DNA of 64,000 nt from the NCBI GenBank assembly GCA_003602285.1, contig QZVU01000006.1, positions 62,001 to 126,000 of the forward strand, in the 5' to 3' direction. Both the position numbers and the translations under genes were made by a program. Below are positions 19,524 through 31,068 of the stretch, one piece after another; position 1 is the first letter of the stretch; each line of letters opens with the position of its first letter. The notes under the pieces were generated by a model. The model had not been told where the DNA came from. It worked only from the letters and a program-made list of their open reading frames with translations, and did no database searches. The stretch comes from Arthrobacter frigidicola. GTDB taxonomy: Bacteria; Actinomycetota; Actinomycetes; Actinomycetales; Micrococcaceae.

Positions 19524-20711
19524 TCAGGACGACAACACGGCCCCGGCCATCACCGGGGTGGTGCTCAGGGAGCGGCGCCACTTGGTGAAGAGGCGCGGCT
19601 GGTTCATCGCGAGCACGGCCACCGGGCGGTCGCCGCTGTAGTACACGGCGAGGAAGCTGTGGACCGAAGGGTCGCCCGCCTCGATCACCAGCCGGTCGGA
19701 GCCGGCACGGTCGCCGGCAAACTGCAGCTTTACCCCGTGCTGATCGGACCAGAAATAACCGGGCCGCATCGGCTGCTGAGGGGCATCCGCATCCAGCAGG
19801 GCGGCGACGGCGAGCGCCGGACGTTCGAGCGCTCCGGTCCAGTGCTCCATCCGCCGGTGGCTTCCACGGGAATCATCGAACCAGGCGGCGCAGTCCCCCA
19901 CCGCGACGATGCCGGGCACATTGGTGAGGCCCATGGCGTCGCAGACAACCCCTTCGTGCAGCAGGACGCCGGAACCCTTCAGCCACTCGGTGTTCGGTTC
20001 CGCGCCGATCCCGACAACGACGACGTCGGCCGGGACATACCGCCCGTCCGCGAGCCGCATCCCGGTGACGTTGCCTTCGCTGCAGTAATAATCCTCGACT
20101 GATGCACCCGACAGCAGGTTGACGCCGTTGGCCCGGTGGAGCGCCGCGACATGCGCTCCCATCTCCTCGCCCAGCTGGGCGGCGAACGGCACGGGCTTGG
20201 TATCGATGATGGTGACCTCCATCCCGCGGCAGGCTCCAACCGCTGCGACCTCGGCGCCAACGAACCCACCGCCGATAATGGTCAACCTGCTGCCGGCCAC
20301 CAGCTCCGGGGCGAGGCTTTGCGCGTCGGCCATCGTCCGCAGGGTGAAGACATTGTGCAACCCGGCGAGGCAGGGAAGCGTCCGCGCCCGGGCTCCGGTC
20401 GCGATGACCACCGCGTCGGCCTCAATGGATCGCCCACCCTTGAGGTGGACGGTGCGGGTCGCAGCGTCGAGGGAGGCTGCCGGCGCACCGAGCACCCATT
20501 CGGCCTGCAGTTCGTCGAGGTCTGCCTCGAGGCCGAGCTCCTCGGCCTGAATCCTCCCGAGCAGGAAGTCCTTCGAAAGCGGGGGCCGGTCATAGGGCCG
20601 GTGCACTTCGTCCCCGACGATGACCAGCTGCCCGGTGAAACCCTGGGCGCGCGCCGCCCGTGCTGCCGAGAGCCCCGCGAGGGAAGCCCCGACGATTACC
20701 AGAGTCTGCAA
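19524..20711 (-). CDS. FAD-dependent NAD(P)H:ferredoxin reductase
   Basis: A 395-residue flavoprotein of the BphA4/putidaredoxin reductase type. It has the FAD fold VIVGASLAGLSAARAAR at about 4-20, the RPYDRPPLSKDFLLG segment that follows FAD in this family, a second fold for NAD(P)H (LTIIGGGFVGAEVAAVG), and the VGDCAAW segment near the flavin. It lies 37 bp upstream of the Rieske oxygenase gene in the same direction and is divergent from a Rieske ferredoxin. It most likely supplies electrons via that ferredoxin, unlike the two-component GbcAB of pseudomonads. Confidence 0.9.
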   Translation of the reverse strand: MQTLVIVGASLAGLSAARAARAQGFTGQLVIVGDEVHRPYDRPPLSKDFLLGRIQAEELGLEADLDELQAEWVLGAPAASLDAATRTVHLKGGRSIEADAVVIATGARARTLPCLAGLHNVFTLRTMADAQSLAPELVAGSRLTIIGGGFVGAEVAAVGACRGMEVTIIDTKPVPFAAQLGEEMGAHVAALHRANGVNLLSGASVEDYYCSEGNVTGMRLADGRYVPADVVVVGIGAEPNTEWLKGSGVLLHEGVVCDAMGLTNVPGIVAVGDCAAWFDDSRGSHRRMEHWTGALERPALAVAALLDADAPQQPMRPGYFWSDQHGVKLQFAGDRAGSDRLVIEAGDPSVHSFLAVYYSGDRPVAVLAMNQPRLFTKWRRSLSTTPVMAGAVLSS

Positions 20712-20790
20712 ATCAACCCCTCGGAAAGCTGTGCGTAATGCGCAACGTGCTTCGTCATACGGAACACTCTGCGGGGAGCTGCTATATCAT

Positions 20791-20826
20791 GTCAAGAGGG
20801 CGGTTACCCTCAAGCCACCCTTGACA
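20791..20826. promoter_or_regulatory. Divergent promoter region with TGTCAAG/CTTGACA inverted repeat
   Basis: Two TTGACA hexamers point away from each other, one on each strand (20821-20826 plus; 20791-20796 minus), within an inverted repeat TGTCAAG...CTTGACA. They fit -35 boxes for the divergent reductase-oxygenase and ferredoxin-BCCT-purU-dmg transcripts. I cannot assign clear -10 boxes, so a regulator dyad is an equal reading. Confidence 0.4.
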
Positions 20827-20831
20827 TACAG

Positions 20832-20847
20832 TGTGATCTAGCTCACG
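20832..20847. promoter_or_regulatory. GlxR/CRP-type binding site (TGTGATCTAGCTCACG)
   Basis: This 16-mer matches the CRP-family consensus TGTGA-N6-TCACA except for its last base, and also has the central TA of actinobacterial GlxR sites. It is in the 217-bp divergent gap upstream of the Rieske ferredoxin and just downstream of a TTGACA box, so binding could either block or activate that promoter. It suggests cAMP-linked carbon control of betaine use. Confidence 0.6.
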
Positions 20848-20928
20848 CTGTTGCTTATCGCGGACTTTGTTGATTCATATGGAACAGCCGCTGGCCGGGA
20901 CCGCTCCTCACCACAGAGAGGCCACCTC

Positions 20929-21279
20929 ATGCATAAGGCATGCCCCCTCACCGATCTGGCGCCGGGCGATGCCCTGCGTCTTGAGACCTCACCACCCATC
21001 GCCGTCTTCCATACAGAGGAGGGCGAGCTCTTCGCGATCGATGACACCTGCACCCACCAGGACGCCTCACTCGCCGATGGGTGGGTGGAGGGCTGCGAGG
21101 TGGAATGCCCGCTGCACGCCTCAAAGTTTGACCTGAGGACAGGCAGGGTCGATGCCCCGCCGGCCAAGCTTCCCGTGCGCGTCCATGAAGTAACAGTGGT
21201 CGACGGCGACATTCTGGTCAGCGAATCAGGCGATGCCCCCAACCTCCCGCCCGGACTGAGCATCAACGGCCAGCTCTGA
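20929..21279 (+). CDS. Rieske-type [2Fe-2S] ferredoxin
   Basis: A 116-residue small Rieske protein with ligands C41-x-H43 (CTHQDASLADG) and C60-xx-H63 (CPLHASKFD), the form that shuttles electrons from a BphA4-type reductase to an oxygenase. I chose the ATG at 20929, preceded by AGAGAGG; the frame extends upstream to 20851, but that part overlaps the operator region. It is divergent from the reductase and oxygenase genes, yet completes their three-component system. Confidence 0.9.
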   Translation: MHKACPLTDLAPGDALRLETSPPIAVFHTEEGELFAIDDTCTHQDASLADGWVEGCEVECPLHASKFDLRTGRVDAPPAKLPVRVHEVTVVDGDILVSESGDAPNLPPGLSINGQL

Positions 21280-21304
21280 ACCGCATCCATCCAAAGGAAG
21301 AGCC

Positions 21305-23203
21305 ATGGCAATCAACAACGAAACCCCTGTCGCAGCAGGCAGGGAGAATGGCCTTCGGGGTGGATCCTTGCACCCTGCCGGCTATGAACCCCTCCCGCCC
21401 AGCGAAGACAATGAGCGGATCCTCGACGAGCTGCAGCAGAGCGCCGGGCGTTCGGAGGCCGTGGCCGCCCGACCCGCCCGCCCGCTGGGGCTCGACAAGG
21501 TGATCTTCGGGGTCACCGGCGTGCTGGCCCTTGCCTTTGTGCTGTGGGGCTTCCTTGGCACCGAAAGCATGGCCTCCACCTCCCAGACGGCACTGACCTG
21601 GGTCATGCGGAACACGGGCTGGCTCTTCATCAGCCTGGCCTCCCTCTTCGTGGTGTACGTGCTCTGGCTGGCCATCGGCCGCTTCGGGGACATCCCCCTC
21701 GGCAAGGACGGCGAAAAGCCGGAGTTCCGCACCATCTCCTGGATTGCCATGATGTTCGCGGCAGGCATGGGAATCGGCCTGATGTTCTACGGGGTGGCCG
21801 AACCGCTCTACCACTACGTGTCGCCGCCGCCCGGAACCGTGGACGGGCAGACGCCCGCCGCCATCCAGACCGCCATGGCGACCTCGATCTTCCACTGGAC
21901 GCTCCACCCCTGGGCCATGTACGCCGTCGTCGGCATCGCCATCGCCTACGGCACCTACCGCCTAGGCCGTCGGCAGCTGATCTCCGCAGCCTTCACCTCG
22001 CTGTTTGGCCGCAAGACGGTTGAAGGCCCGGCAGGCAAGTTCATCGACATCCTCGCGATTTTCGCGACACTCTTCGGCACCGCCGCGTCGCTGGGCCTTG
22101 GATCGCTCCAGATTGGAAGCGGCCTCGCCTCCAACGGCTGGGTCGGCGAACTCGGCACCCCGGTGCTCGTGGCGATCATCGCCGTCCTGACCGTCTGCTT
22201 TGTCGCCTCTGCCGTCTCCGGCATCCGGCGCGGCATCCAGTGGCTCGCCAACATCAATATGGTGCTGGCCGTCCTCCTCGCCCTGATCGTGTTCGTCGCC
22301 GGCCCCACCCTGTTCATCTTGAACCTGATCCCCGCAGCGATCGGCGACTACGCCCGTGACGTCGCCGAAATGGCGTCACGCACCGAAGCCGTCGGCGATG
22401 AGGCGCTGCGCGAGTGGATGTCCGGCTGGACCATCTTCTACTGGGCATGGTGGGTCTCGTGGACGCCCTTCGTAGGCATGTTCATCGCCCGGATCAGCCG
22501 CGGCCGGACCATCCGCCAGTTCGTCACCGGCGTCCTCCTCGTGCCGAGCATGGTCAGCGTCATCTGGTTCGGCATCTTCGGCGGAGCCGCCTTCGGCGTC
22601 CAGCAGGCAGCCGATGCCACCGATGACCCGGACGACGGGCTCGTCACCATTGTCGACGGCGCCCCCTCGATCTCCTTCGACGGCGCCCTGTTCGACCTCC
22701 TGAGGAACCTTCCCTTCTCCAGCGGTATAGCGGCTGCGACGGCCGTACTGGCCATGGTGCTGGTGGCCATCTTCTTCATCACCGGCGCCGATTCGGCCTC
22801 CCTTGTGATGTCCTCGCTCAGCTCCAACGGCACCGAACACCCGACCCGCGGCCTGGTCATCTTCTGGGGCGTCCTCACCGGGGCGGTCGCGGCGGTGATG
22901 CTGATGGCCGGTGGTGACGAACCAGCGGAGGCGCTTTCCGGGCTCCAGCGGATCACGATCATCGCCGCCCTTCCCTTCGTCCTGGTGATGCTGCTGCTCT
23001 GCTTCGCTCTCACCCGGGATCTCCGCAGGGATCCGCTGTCACTGCGCCGGCGCCTTGCCAGCTCCGTCGTCGAACGCGCCGTCCGCTCCGGAGTCAGCCA
23101 GCACCGGGGCGCGCAGTTCGACCTTGTGACCAAGCATGAATGCGATGAACGCTGTGCCACCGGCAAGCAGCGCTGTCCCCTCGCTGCCGAAACCACCCAG
23201 TAG
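21305..23203 (+). CDS. BCCT-family betaine/choline transporter
   Basis: A 632-residue secondary transporter importing quaternary amines, here most likely glycine betaine. About twelve membrane segments are visible. The family's glycine-rich stretch GMGIGLMFYGVAEPLYHY and the Trp-rich segment WTIFYWAWWVSWTPFVGMF (substrate-binding aromatic box) are both present. The N-terminus (about 60 residues) is hydrophilic. The cytosolic C-terminal tail ends in an unusual Cys cluster (CDERCATGKQRC) not typical of BetP-like proteins. RBS AAAGGAAG precedes the start. It is followed by purU and dimethylglycine oxidase in one operon. Confidence 0.92.
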   Translation: MAINNETPVAAGRENGLRGGSLHPAGYEPLPPSEDNERILDELQQSAGRSEAVAARPARPLGLDKVIFGVTGVLALAFVLWGFLGTESMASTSQTALTWVMRNTGWLFISLASLFVVYVLWLAIGRFGDIPLGKDGEKPEFRTISWIAMMFAAGMGIGLMFYGVAEPLYHYVSPPPGTVDGQTPAAIQTAMATSIFHWTLHPWAMYAVVGIAIAYGTYRLGRRQLISAAFTSLFGRKTVEGPAGKFIDILAIFATLFGTAASLGLGSLQIGSGLASNGWVGELGTPVLVAIIAVLTVCFVASAVSGIRRGIQWLANINMVLAVLLALIVFVAGPTLFILNLIPAAIGDYARDVAEMASRTEAVGDEALREWMSGWTIFYWAWWVSWTPFVGMFIARISRGRTIRQFVTGVLLVPSMVSVIWFGIFGGAAFGVQQAADATDDPDDGLVTIVDGAPSISFDGALFDLLRNLPFSSGIAAATAVLAMVLVAIFFITGADSASLVMSSLSSNGTEHPTRGLVIFWGVLTGAVAAVMLMAGGDEPAEALSGLQRITIIAALPFVLVMLLLCFALTRDLRRDPLSLRRRLASSVVERAVRSGVSQHRGAQFDLVTKHECDERCATGKQRCPLAAETTQ

Positions 23204-23211
23204 GAGAATTT

Positions 23212-24120
23212 GTGACAACTGCTCTTGGAAGCCGCCCCTCCGGCACCTCCGTGACAGCACCCCCGACCCGCACCCCCCAGTTCGTGCTGACCCTCGTCTG
23301 CCCGGAACGCCCCGGCATCGTCCGGGCGATCAGCTGCTTCCTTGCCGACCGGGAGTTCGACATCGTGGAGCACCAGCAGTTCGATGATCACGTCAGCGGA
23401 AACCTGTACCTTCGGACCGCCTTCACCGGGGAGTCGGCCGAGGTGACGGCCGCCGGCCTGACCGAGGAGTTTGCGGCGGTCGCCGCCGAGTTCGGGATGA
23501 ACTTCACCATCCACGACGGCCGCCCGCAGCGGGTACTGGTGATGGTCTCGAGGTTCAGCCACTGCCTCAATGACCTGATCTCCCGCTGGAAGGCGGGCAG
23601 CCTCGGCGCGGAACTCGCCGTCGTCGTCTCCAACCATGAGGATCTGAGGGGCATGGCGGAGGCGGCCGGCCTGCCCTTCATCCACGTGCCCGTCACCGCC
23701 GACACCAAACCGGCGGCCGAGCGCAGGCTGCTCGACCTGGTCGAGGAGTACGACGCGGACCTGGTGGTGCTTGCGCGCTACATGCAGGTGCTCTCCGACG
23801 GGATGTGCACCGCGCTGCGCGGGCGCGCCATTAACATCCACCACTCCTTCCTGCCGGGCTTCAAGGGGGCCAAGCCCTACCACCAGGCGTACGACCGGGG
23901 CGTGAAGCTGGTCGGTGCCACCGCCCACTACGTGACCCCTGACCTCGATGAGGGGCCAATCATCGAGCAGGAAGTGTTCCGGGTGGACCACACCCAGGAC
24001 GCCGATGCCCTGGTGACGGTGGGCCGCGATGCCGAATCGCAGGCGCTCGCCCGGGCCGTGCGGTGGCACTGCCAGCACCGGGTCCTGCTGAGCAACACCC
24101 GCACTGTCGTATTCCGCTGA
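23212..24120 (+). CDS. purU: Formyltetrahydrofolate deformylase
   Basis: Hydrolyses 10-formyl-THF to formate and THF. In demethylation operons it regenerates free THF for the folate-linked oxidases. The 302-residue protein has an N-terminal ACT domain (LTLVCPERPGIVRAISCFLA) and a formyltransferase domain with INIHHSFLPGFKGAKPYHQA and LDEGPII carrying the catalytic Asn/His/Asp set. It starts at GTG 23212 with AGGAGAAT upstream. It lies 8 bp after the transporter and 21 bp before dimethylglycine oxidase. Confidence 0.93.
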   Translation: MTTALGSRPSGTSVTAPPTRTPQFVLTLVCPERPGIVRAISCFLADREFDIVEHQQFDDHVSGNLYLRTAFTGESAEVTAAGLTEEFAAVAAEFGMNFTIHDGRPQRVLVMVSRFSHCLNDLISRWKAGSLGAELAVVVSNHEDLRGMAEAAGLPFIHVPVTADTKPAAERRLLDLVEEYDADLVVLARYMQVLSDGMCTALRGRAINIHHSFLPGFKGAKPYHQAYDRGVKLVGATAHYVTPDLDEGPIIEQEVFRVDHTQDADALVTVGRDAESQALARAVRWHCQHRVLLSNTRTVVFR

Positions 24121-24141
24121 CGTCCACCCAGGAGAACCTGA

Positions 24142-26628
<2,487 letters not shown>

Positions 26629-26669
26629 ACCTCCGCTTCCTGCCTAGAACCGGTCATCGTCCCGGCACC

Positions 26670-26707
26670 GCAGAGGCCCCGCTTCCTTCAGGAGGCGGGG
26701 CCTCTGC
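26670..26707. terminator. Transcription terminator hairpin between convergent operons
   Basis: A perfect 13-bp GC-rich stem (GCAGAGGCCCCGC with GCGGGGCCTCTGC) with a 12-base loop lies between the convergent dimethylglycine oxidase and metQ-like genes. No T-run follows on either strand, which is common for actinobacterial terminators. The remaining gap to 26852 has nothing else I can name. Confidence 0.75.
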
Positions 26708-26852
26708 CGTGGCGGAGTCAGCCGGTCGATCGATTCAGGTCCGACCAGATCAGGTCCCATCAGGTCCACTTGCGCCGGCCCGGCCCGGGCGGCGCTCGCT
26801 CCCCCGGACGGTGCCCGCGGCCACCGAATTCCAGTCCTTGAACCTGGTGCCG

Positions 26853-27779
26853 CTACTCCCCCTCAATCGGCAGCAGCAGCTCCTTCACGGCGGGGTCAGT
26901 GGCGAGGAACTCCTGCACGGCCGGATCCTGGAAGGCCTGGGTGAGCTTTTTGATGTTCTCGGTCTCCAGGTAGTCGGTGCCCACGGTCAGCTGCGAAGCG
27001 AACTCATCCGGGGCCGGCGGCGCGAAGATCTGCTGCTCCAGCGGGATCTTCGCCGCCGTGTAGTACTCGGTGTACCCGACGGCGGCGTCGAGGTCGGGCA
27101 GCGCCCTGGACTGCGCCGCGAAGTCCAGCAGCCGGAACTGGAGGTTCTTCGGGTTCTCGGCGATGTCCTTCTGCGTCGCCTCCCACTTGTTCACCCCCTC
27201 CTTCAGGGTGATCAGCCCGGCCCGCTCCAGCAGCCACAGCCCCTGGGCCTCGTTCGCCGGATCCGAATACAGCGACACCGTCCCACCGTCGGGAATCTCT
27301 TCAACGGACTTGTACTTATCCGACCAGATCCCGAAGCCCCACCGGAACACCGGGCCCACCGCCGTCTCCCGGAAATCCGGATTCGCCTCAAGCACCTGTC
27401 CCAGCCAGAGCTTGTGCTGGTAGATCGTGGCGGCGACCTCGCCCTCGCTCACCGCCCTATTGATGGTGTTGCTGTCGCTGAGCCCCTTGAACTCGATATC
27501 GATCCCGTACTTCGGGGCCACCTCGTCATCGATGAATTCCACCAGGGCCTGCTCCGCGTGGTTGCCCTCGGCGGTGGCCACGAGCAGGGTGGCGCCCTCG
27601 GTCTCGGCAGCGGACCGCTCGGGGTTCAGCAGCGGCACAGCGATGAAGGCACCGGCCGCGACGACGACGGCGGCACCTCCGGCGATCCACGGCGCCTTGC
27701 GCCGCTTCCGCAGGGTGAAGCCGTGCTCCGGGGAGCCGGCGGGGGTGGTGGACGGGGAAGGAGAAGTATTTTCAGACAT
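26853..27779 (-). CDS. metQ: MetQ/NlpA-family ABC transporter substrate-binding protein
   Basis: The extracytoplasmic binding component of a methionine-type ABC importer. The start ATG 27779 has GAAAGG upstream; the longer frame to 27887 overlaps metI and is not coding. The 308-residue protein has a hydrophilic N-terminus (about 30 residues), one membrane segment (IAGGAAVVVAAGAFIAVPLL), and then the NlpA core (INRAVSEGEVAATIYQHKLW; DPANEAQGLWLLERAGLI). It lacks a lipobox cysteine, so it is held by a membrane helix and not by lipid. Ligand: methionine or another organosulfur amino acid (inferred). It is the last gene of the riboswitch operon, and the parent-type sequence of the relic pair at 0.8 and 8.3 kb. 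Confidence 0.9.
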   Translation of the reverse strand: MSENTSPSPSTTPAGSPEHGFTLRKRRKAPWIAGGAAVVVAAGAFIAVPLLNPERSAAETEGATLLVATAEGNHAEQALVEFIDDEVAPKYGIDIEFKGLSDSNTINRAVSEGEVAATIYQHKLWLGQVLEANPDFRETAVGPVFRWGFGIWSDKYKSVEEIPDGGTVSLYSDPANEAQGLWLLERAGLITLKEGVNKWEATQKDIAENPKNLQFRLLDFAAQSRALPDLDAAVGYTEYYTAAKIPLEQQIFAPPAPDEFASQLTVGTDYLETENIKKLTQAFQDPAVQEFLATDPAVKELLLPIEGE

Positions 27780-27850
27780 GGCAAAGCCTTTCGAGGGCGC
27801 ACTGAACACAGCGCGGTAAGGATGATGAAAAAAGGAAAGAGAGGAGGAGG

Positions 27851-28585
27851 TCAGGCCCGCTGCAGCCGCTTCTGCGGCGTCACCCATCGGACCAACCGGT
27901 CGCCGGCAACCTGCACGAAGGCGACCGTCGCCACAAGGATCAGGATGGTCGCGAGCATCACGGTGTTGTCGAACCGCTGGTAACCATAGGTCACCGCGAC
28001 GTAGCCGATGCCGCCGGCGCCGATCGTCCCGGCGATCGCCGAGTACTCGATCATCGCGATGACCTGGATGGTCAACCCGCCGAGCACGGCTGGCACCGCC
28101 TCCCCGAACTGCGCCGACCTCATGATCTGCAGGTTCGACCCGCCCGACGCGCGGGCCACCCTCACGATCGACGGCGGCACCGACCGCAGCGCGTTCTCAA
28201 CGATCCGGGTGAAGAAGGCGATCCCGGCCAGGGACATCGGCACCACGGCGGCGGCTATCCCGATGTTCGTCCCGGTAATGAAGCGGGTGAACGGCACGAT
28301 CGACGCCATCAGGATCAGAAACGGCAGCGACCGCCCCACGCTGATGATCCACCCCAGCACCGCATGCAGCGCCGGCCGTTCGAAGAGCCCGCCCGGCGCG
28401 GCATTGTGAAGCAGGACGCCCAGCGGTGTCCCGATTACGAGGACCACCGCCATCACGATGCCGACCATGAGCACCGTTTCGCCGTAGGCGGGCAGCAGCA
28501 GGGCGGGAAGCTCGGCGACCGGCACATCGGCCCGCGGGACATAGATCAACCCACCAACACCTGAAGAAACGTTGACGGCGCTCAT
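27851..28585 (-). CDS. metI: MetI-family ABC transporter permease
   Basis: The 244-residue inner-membrane permease of the metNIQ-type importer. It has five or so membrane helices and the ATPase-coupling loop (RVARASGGSNLQIMRSAQFG, the EAA-like region). The IEYSAIAGTIGAGGIGYVAV stretch is typical of MetI. It overlaps metN by 4 bases; metQ follows after 71 bp. Confidence 0.93.
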   Translation of the reverse strand: MSAVNVSSGVGGLIYVPRADVPVAELPALLLPAYGETVLMVGIVMAVVLVIGTPLGVLLHNAAPGGLFERPALHAVLGWIISVGRSLPFLILMASIVPFTRFITGTNIGIAAAVVPMSLAGIAFFTRIVENALRSVPPSIVRVARASGGSNLQIMRSAQFGEAVPAVLGGLTIQVIAMIEYSAIAGTIGAGGIGYVAVTYGYQRFDNTVMLATILILVATVAFVQVAGDRLVRWVTPQKRLQRA

Positions 28586-29640
28586 GCTGCGCCCTCCAGC
28601 GCCGGAACCGCCCCGGACCGGACCGGTGAAATCGGCGCTCCTCCGGCGCCGGACTCCCGACGGCCATCGGGGGTTCCGATCAACCCGTACCGGGTCAGCA
28701 CGTGCCCCACGAGCCCCTCATCCTCGGAAGCGATTCCCAGTGTGGCGCTCCCGGTATTGATCCCGTGCACCGTTTCGACCGACGCACCGAGAAGGTGTAC
28801 TGGCACGGCAAGGTCCGCTGAAACCCGCTGGATCCAGTCCCCCGGCACGTCCGCCGAGTCGTAGGTGACGTACCAGGTGGTGGCGCCGTCGTCGGCCGCT
28901 GCAAAACCGCGTCGTGGCTGGAGTGCCCGGCCCAGCGGGGAGCCATGGTCGGTCAACAGGTCGACCAGCGCACCGGTCTCGACGATCCGCCCGCGCTCGA
29001 GCCGTGCCACCGAGTCGGCGATCTGCCGCACCGTGTCCATCTCGTGGGTGATGAAGACGACGGTGAGATCGAGGTCGGTCCGCAGCTGCTTGAGCAGTTC
29101 CACCACGGAGCTCGTGGTGTCCGGGTCCAGCCCCGACGTCGCCTCATCCGCTAACAGGATGGAGGGACGCAGGGCCAGCGCCCGGGCAATGCCGACGCGC
29201 TGCGCCTGGCCGCCGGAGAGCTGGAACGGGTACGAGTGGGCCTTGGGCCCGAGCCCGACGCGGTCAATCAGCTCCCCTACCCTCGCCTGGATCTCCCCCG
29301 GCGTCACGCCGAGGTACTCAAGCGGCAGGGCGATGTTTTCCGACGCCGTGCGCCGGCTCAACAGGCTCGCCGACTGAAATACCGTCCCGATCCGCCGCCG
29401 CGCCGCCCGCAGCCGCTTCTCCGGAAGACTCGAAAGGTCCTCGCCGTTCACGACCACCGATCCTGAGGTGGGCCGCTCCAGCAGGTTGATGCACTGGGCC
29501 AGCGTGCTCTTGCCGGCGCCACTCGGTCCGGTGACGGCGAAGATTTCGCCGGCGCCGACCTCGAAGTTGAGCCGGTCGAGTACGGTGACCGAATCCGCAC
29601 CGCGCCCGTAGGTTTTCGTCAGTTCAAGAAGGGAGATCAT
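28582..29640 (-). CDS. metN: Methionine-type ABC transporter ATP-binding protein
   Basis: The 352-residue ATPase that powers the importer. Walker A GPSGAGKST is at 38-46, signature LSGGQ at 141-145 and Walker B ILLADEA at 161-167. The C-terminal 100 or so residues are the NIL regulatory domain, in which MetN binds methionine for trans-inhibition; this supports a methionine-like cargo. A Pro/Gly/Ala-rich tail follows. It lies 18 bp downstream of the monooxygenase gene. Confidence 0.93.
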   Translation of the reverse strand: MISLLELTKTYGRGADSVTVLDRLNFEVGAGEIFAVTGPSGAGKSTLAQCINLLERPTSGSVVVNGEDLSSLPEKRLRAARRRIGTVFQSASLLSRRTASENIALPLEYLGVTPGEIQARVGELIDRVGLGPKAHSYPFQLSGGQAQRVGIARALALRPSILLADEATSGLDPDTTSSVVELLKQLRTDLDLTVVFITHEMDTVRQIADSVARLERGRIVETGALVDLLTDHGSPLGRALQPRRGFAAADDGATTWYVTYDSADVPGDWIQRVSADLAVPVHLLGASVETVHGINTGSATLGIASEDEGLVGHVLTRYGLIGTPDGRRESGAGGAPISPVRSGAVPALEGAA

Positions 29641-29658
29641 GGTGTCGTCCTTGGAAAG

Positions 29659-31065
29659 TCAGCGGGCGGCGGGCTGGAGGCGGTAGCTGCTGCCGTGGTG
29701 CTCGGCGGGCAGCCGGTCACCGCGGCCGAACAGCTTGTGCCGCAGTGTCCCCTCGACGTACTCGGTGGGGTACGCGCCGCGCTTCTGCAGTTCGGGCACC
29801 ACGTACCTCACCACGTCCTCGAACGAGCCCGGGGTGATGGCGTAGGCGAGGTTGAACCCGTCGACGTCGGTCTCCTCGACCCAGGCCTGGAGCTCCTCGG
29901 CGACCTGGGCGCCGGAACCGACGACGCGCGGGCCGAGCCCGCCAATACCGGCCCACTCGGCGATGTCGCGCACCGTCCACGGCTTGCCGTCGTCCTCCAC
30001 CTTGGAGAAATTCGCCACGGCCGACTGAATGGCGTTCGACTTCACATTGCCCAGGGGCTCATCCGGGTCGTACACCGACAGATCGATGCCCAGCCAGCCC
30101 GAGAGCAGCACAAGCGCCCCCTCGTAGCTGACGTACTTCTTGTACTCCTCGTGCTTGGCGTGCGCCTTCTCCTCGGTCTCGTCGGTGATGACGGTGAGCA
30201 TCGTGTAGATGCGTACGGAGTAGCGGTCGCGTCCGGCGGCCTCGACGGCGTCGCGGACCTTCGCGACGGTCTCCTTGAGGATCGCCCGGGTCGGCGAGCC
30301 GACAAAGACTGCCTCGGCATTGCCCGCGGCGAAGGCGATCCCCCGCGGGGAGGCGCCGGCCTGGTAGATCACCGGGGTGCGCTGAGGGGACGGTTCACTG
30401 AGGTGGATCCCCGGCGTCGTGAAGTACTTGCCCTCGTGACCGATGCCATGGACCTTCGCGGGGTCGGTGAAGACACCGCTTTCGGTATCGCGCACGACGG
30501 CGTCGTCCTCCCAGGATCCTTCGAGCAGCTTGTAGAGCACCTCGAGGTACTCGTCGGCGTGGTTGTAGCGCTCGTCGTGCTCGAGCTGGTCGGTCTGCCC
30601 GAGGTTTCGTGCCGCCGAGGGCAGGTACCCGGTGACGACGTTCCAGCCAAACCGCCCATTGGTGAGGTGGTCGAGCGTGGAGAGGCGGCGGGCGAAGGGG
30701 TACGGGTGTTCGTAGGCGGTGCCGGCGGTGACGCCGAACCCGAGGTGCTCGGTCACCAGGGCCATGGCGGAGACCAGGAGGAACGGGTCGTTGACCGGGG
30801 TCTGGGTGCCCTGGCGGAGCGTTGCCTCGTTGGAGCCGCCGTAGACGTCGTAGGTGCCGAGGACGTCGGCGATGAAGATGCCGTCGAACAGGCCCTTCTC
30901 GAGCGTCCGGGCGAGGTCGGCCCAGTACCGGAGGTCCTTGTACCGGTGGGACTGATCGTCGGGGTGGCGCCACAGCCCCGGGGACTGGTGGCCGACGCAG
31001 TTCATGTCGAAGGCGTTGAAGCGGATCCTGCGGGGTGAGCCGGAGGCGTGCGGGGATAAGGACAT
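29659..31065 (-). CDS. FMN-dependent monooxygenase, NtaA/SnaA/DszA family
   Basis: A 468-residue luciferase-like flavin monooxygenase. Family features are the N-terminal FNAFDMNCVGHQSPGLWRHP, GLFDGIFIADVLGTYDVYGG, and AYEHPYPFARRLSTLDHLTN followed by GRFGWNVVTGYL. Close relatives include nitrilotriacetate monooxygenase A, DszA and the C-S-cleaving CmoJ-type enzymes of S-alkylcysteine salvage. The upstream SAM-IV-type riboswitch and downstream metNIQ genes favour an organosulfur substrate; that is inference. It needs reduced FMN from a separate reductase not encoded nearby. The start ATG 31065 has GAGGG about 10 bases upstream inside a small hairpin. Confidence 0.88.
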   Translation of the reverse strand: MSLSPHASGSPRRIRFNAFDMNCVGHQSPGLWRHPDDQSHRYKDLRYWADLARTLEKGLFDGIFIADVLGTYDVYGGSNEATLRQGTQTPVNDPFLLVSAMALVTEHLGFGVTAGTAYEHPYPFARRLSTLDHLTNGRFGWNVVTGYLPSAARNLGQTDQLEHDERYNHADEYLEVLYKLLEGSWEDDAVVRDTESGVFTDPAKVHGIGHEGKYFTTPGIHLSEPSPQRTPVIYQAGASPRGIAFAAGNAEAVFVGSPTRAILKETVAKVRDAVEAAGRDRYSVRIYTMLTVITDETEEKAHAKHEEYKKYVSYEGALVLLSGWLGIDLSVYDPDEPLGNVKSNAIQSAVANFSKVEDDGKPWTVRDIAEWAGIGGLGPRVVGSGAQVAEELQAWVEETDVDGFNLAYAITPGSFEDVVRYVVPELQKRGAYPTEYVEGTLRHKLFGRGDRLPAEHHGSSYRLQPAAR

Positions 31066-31068
31066 GGC

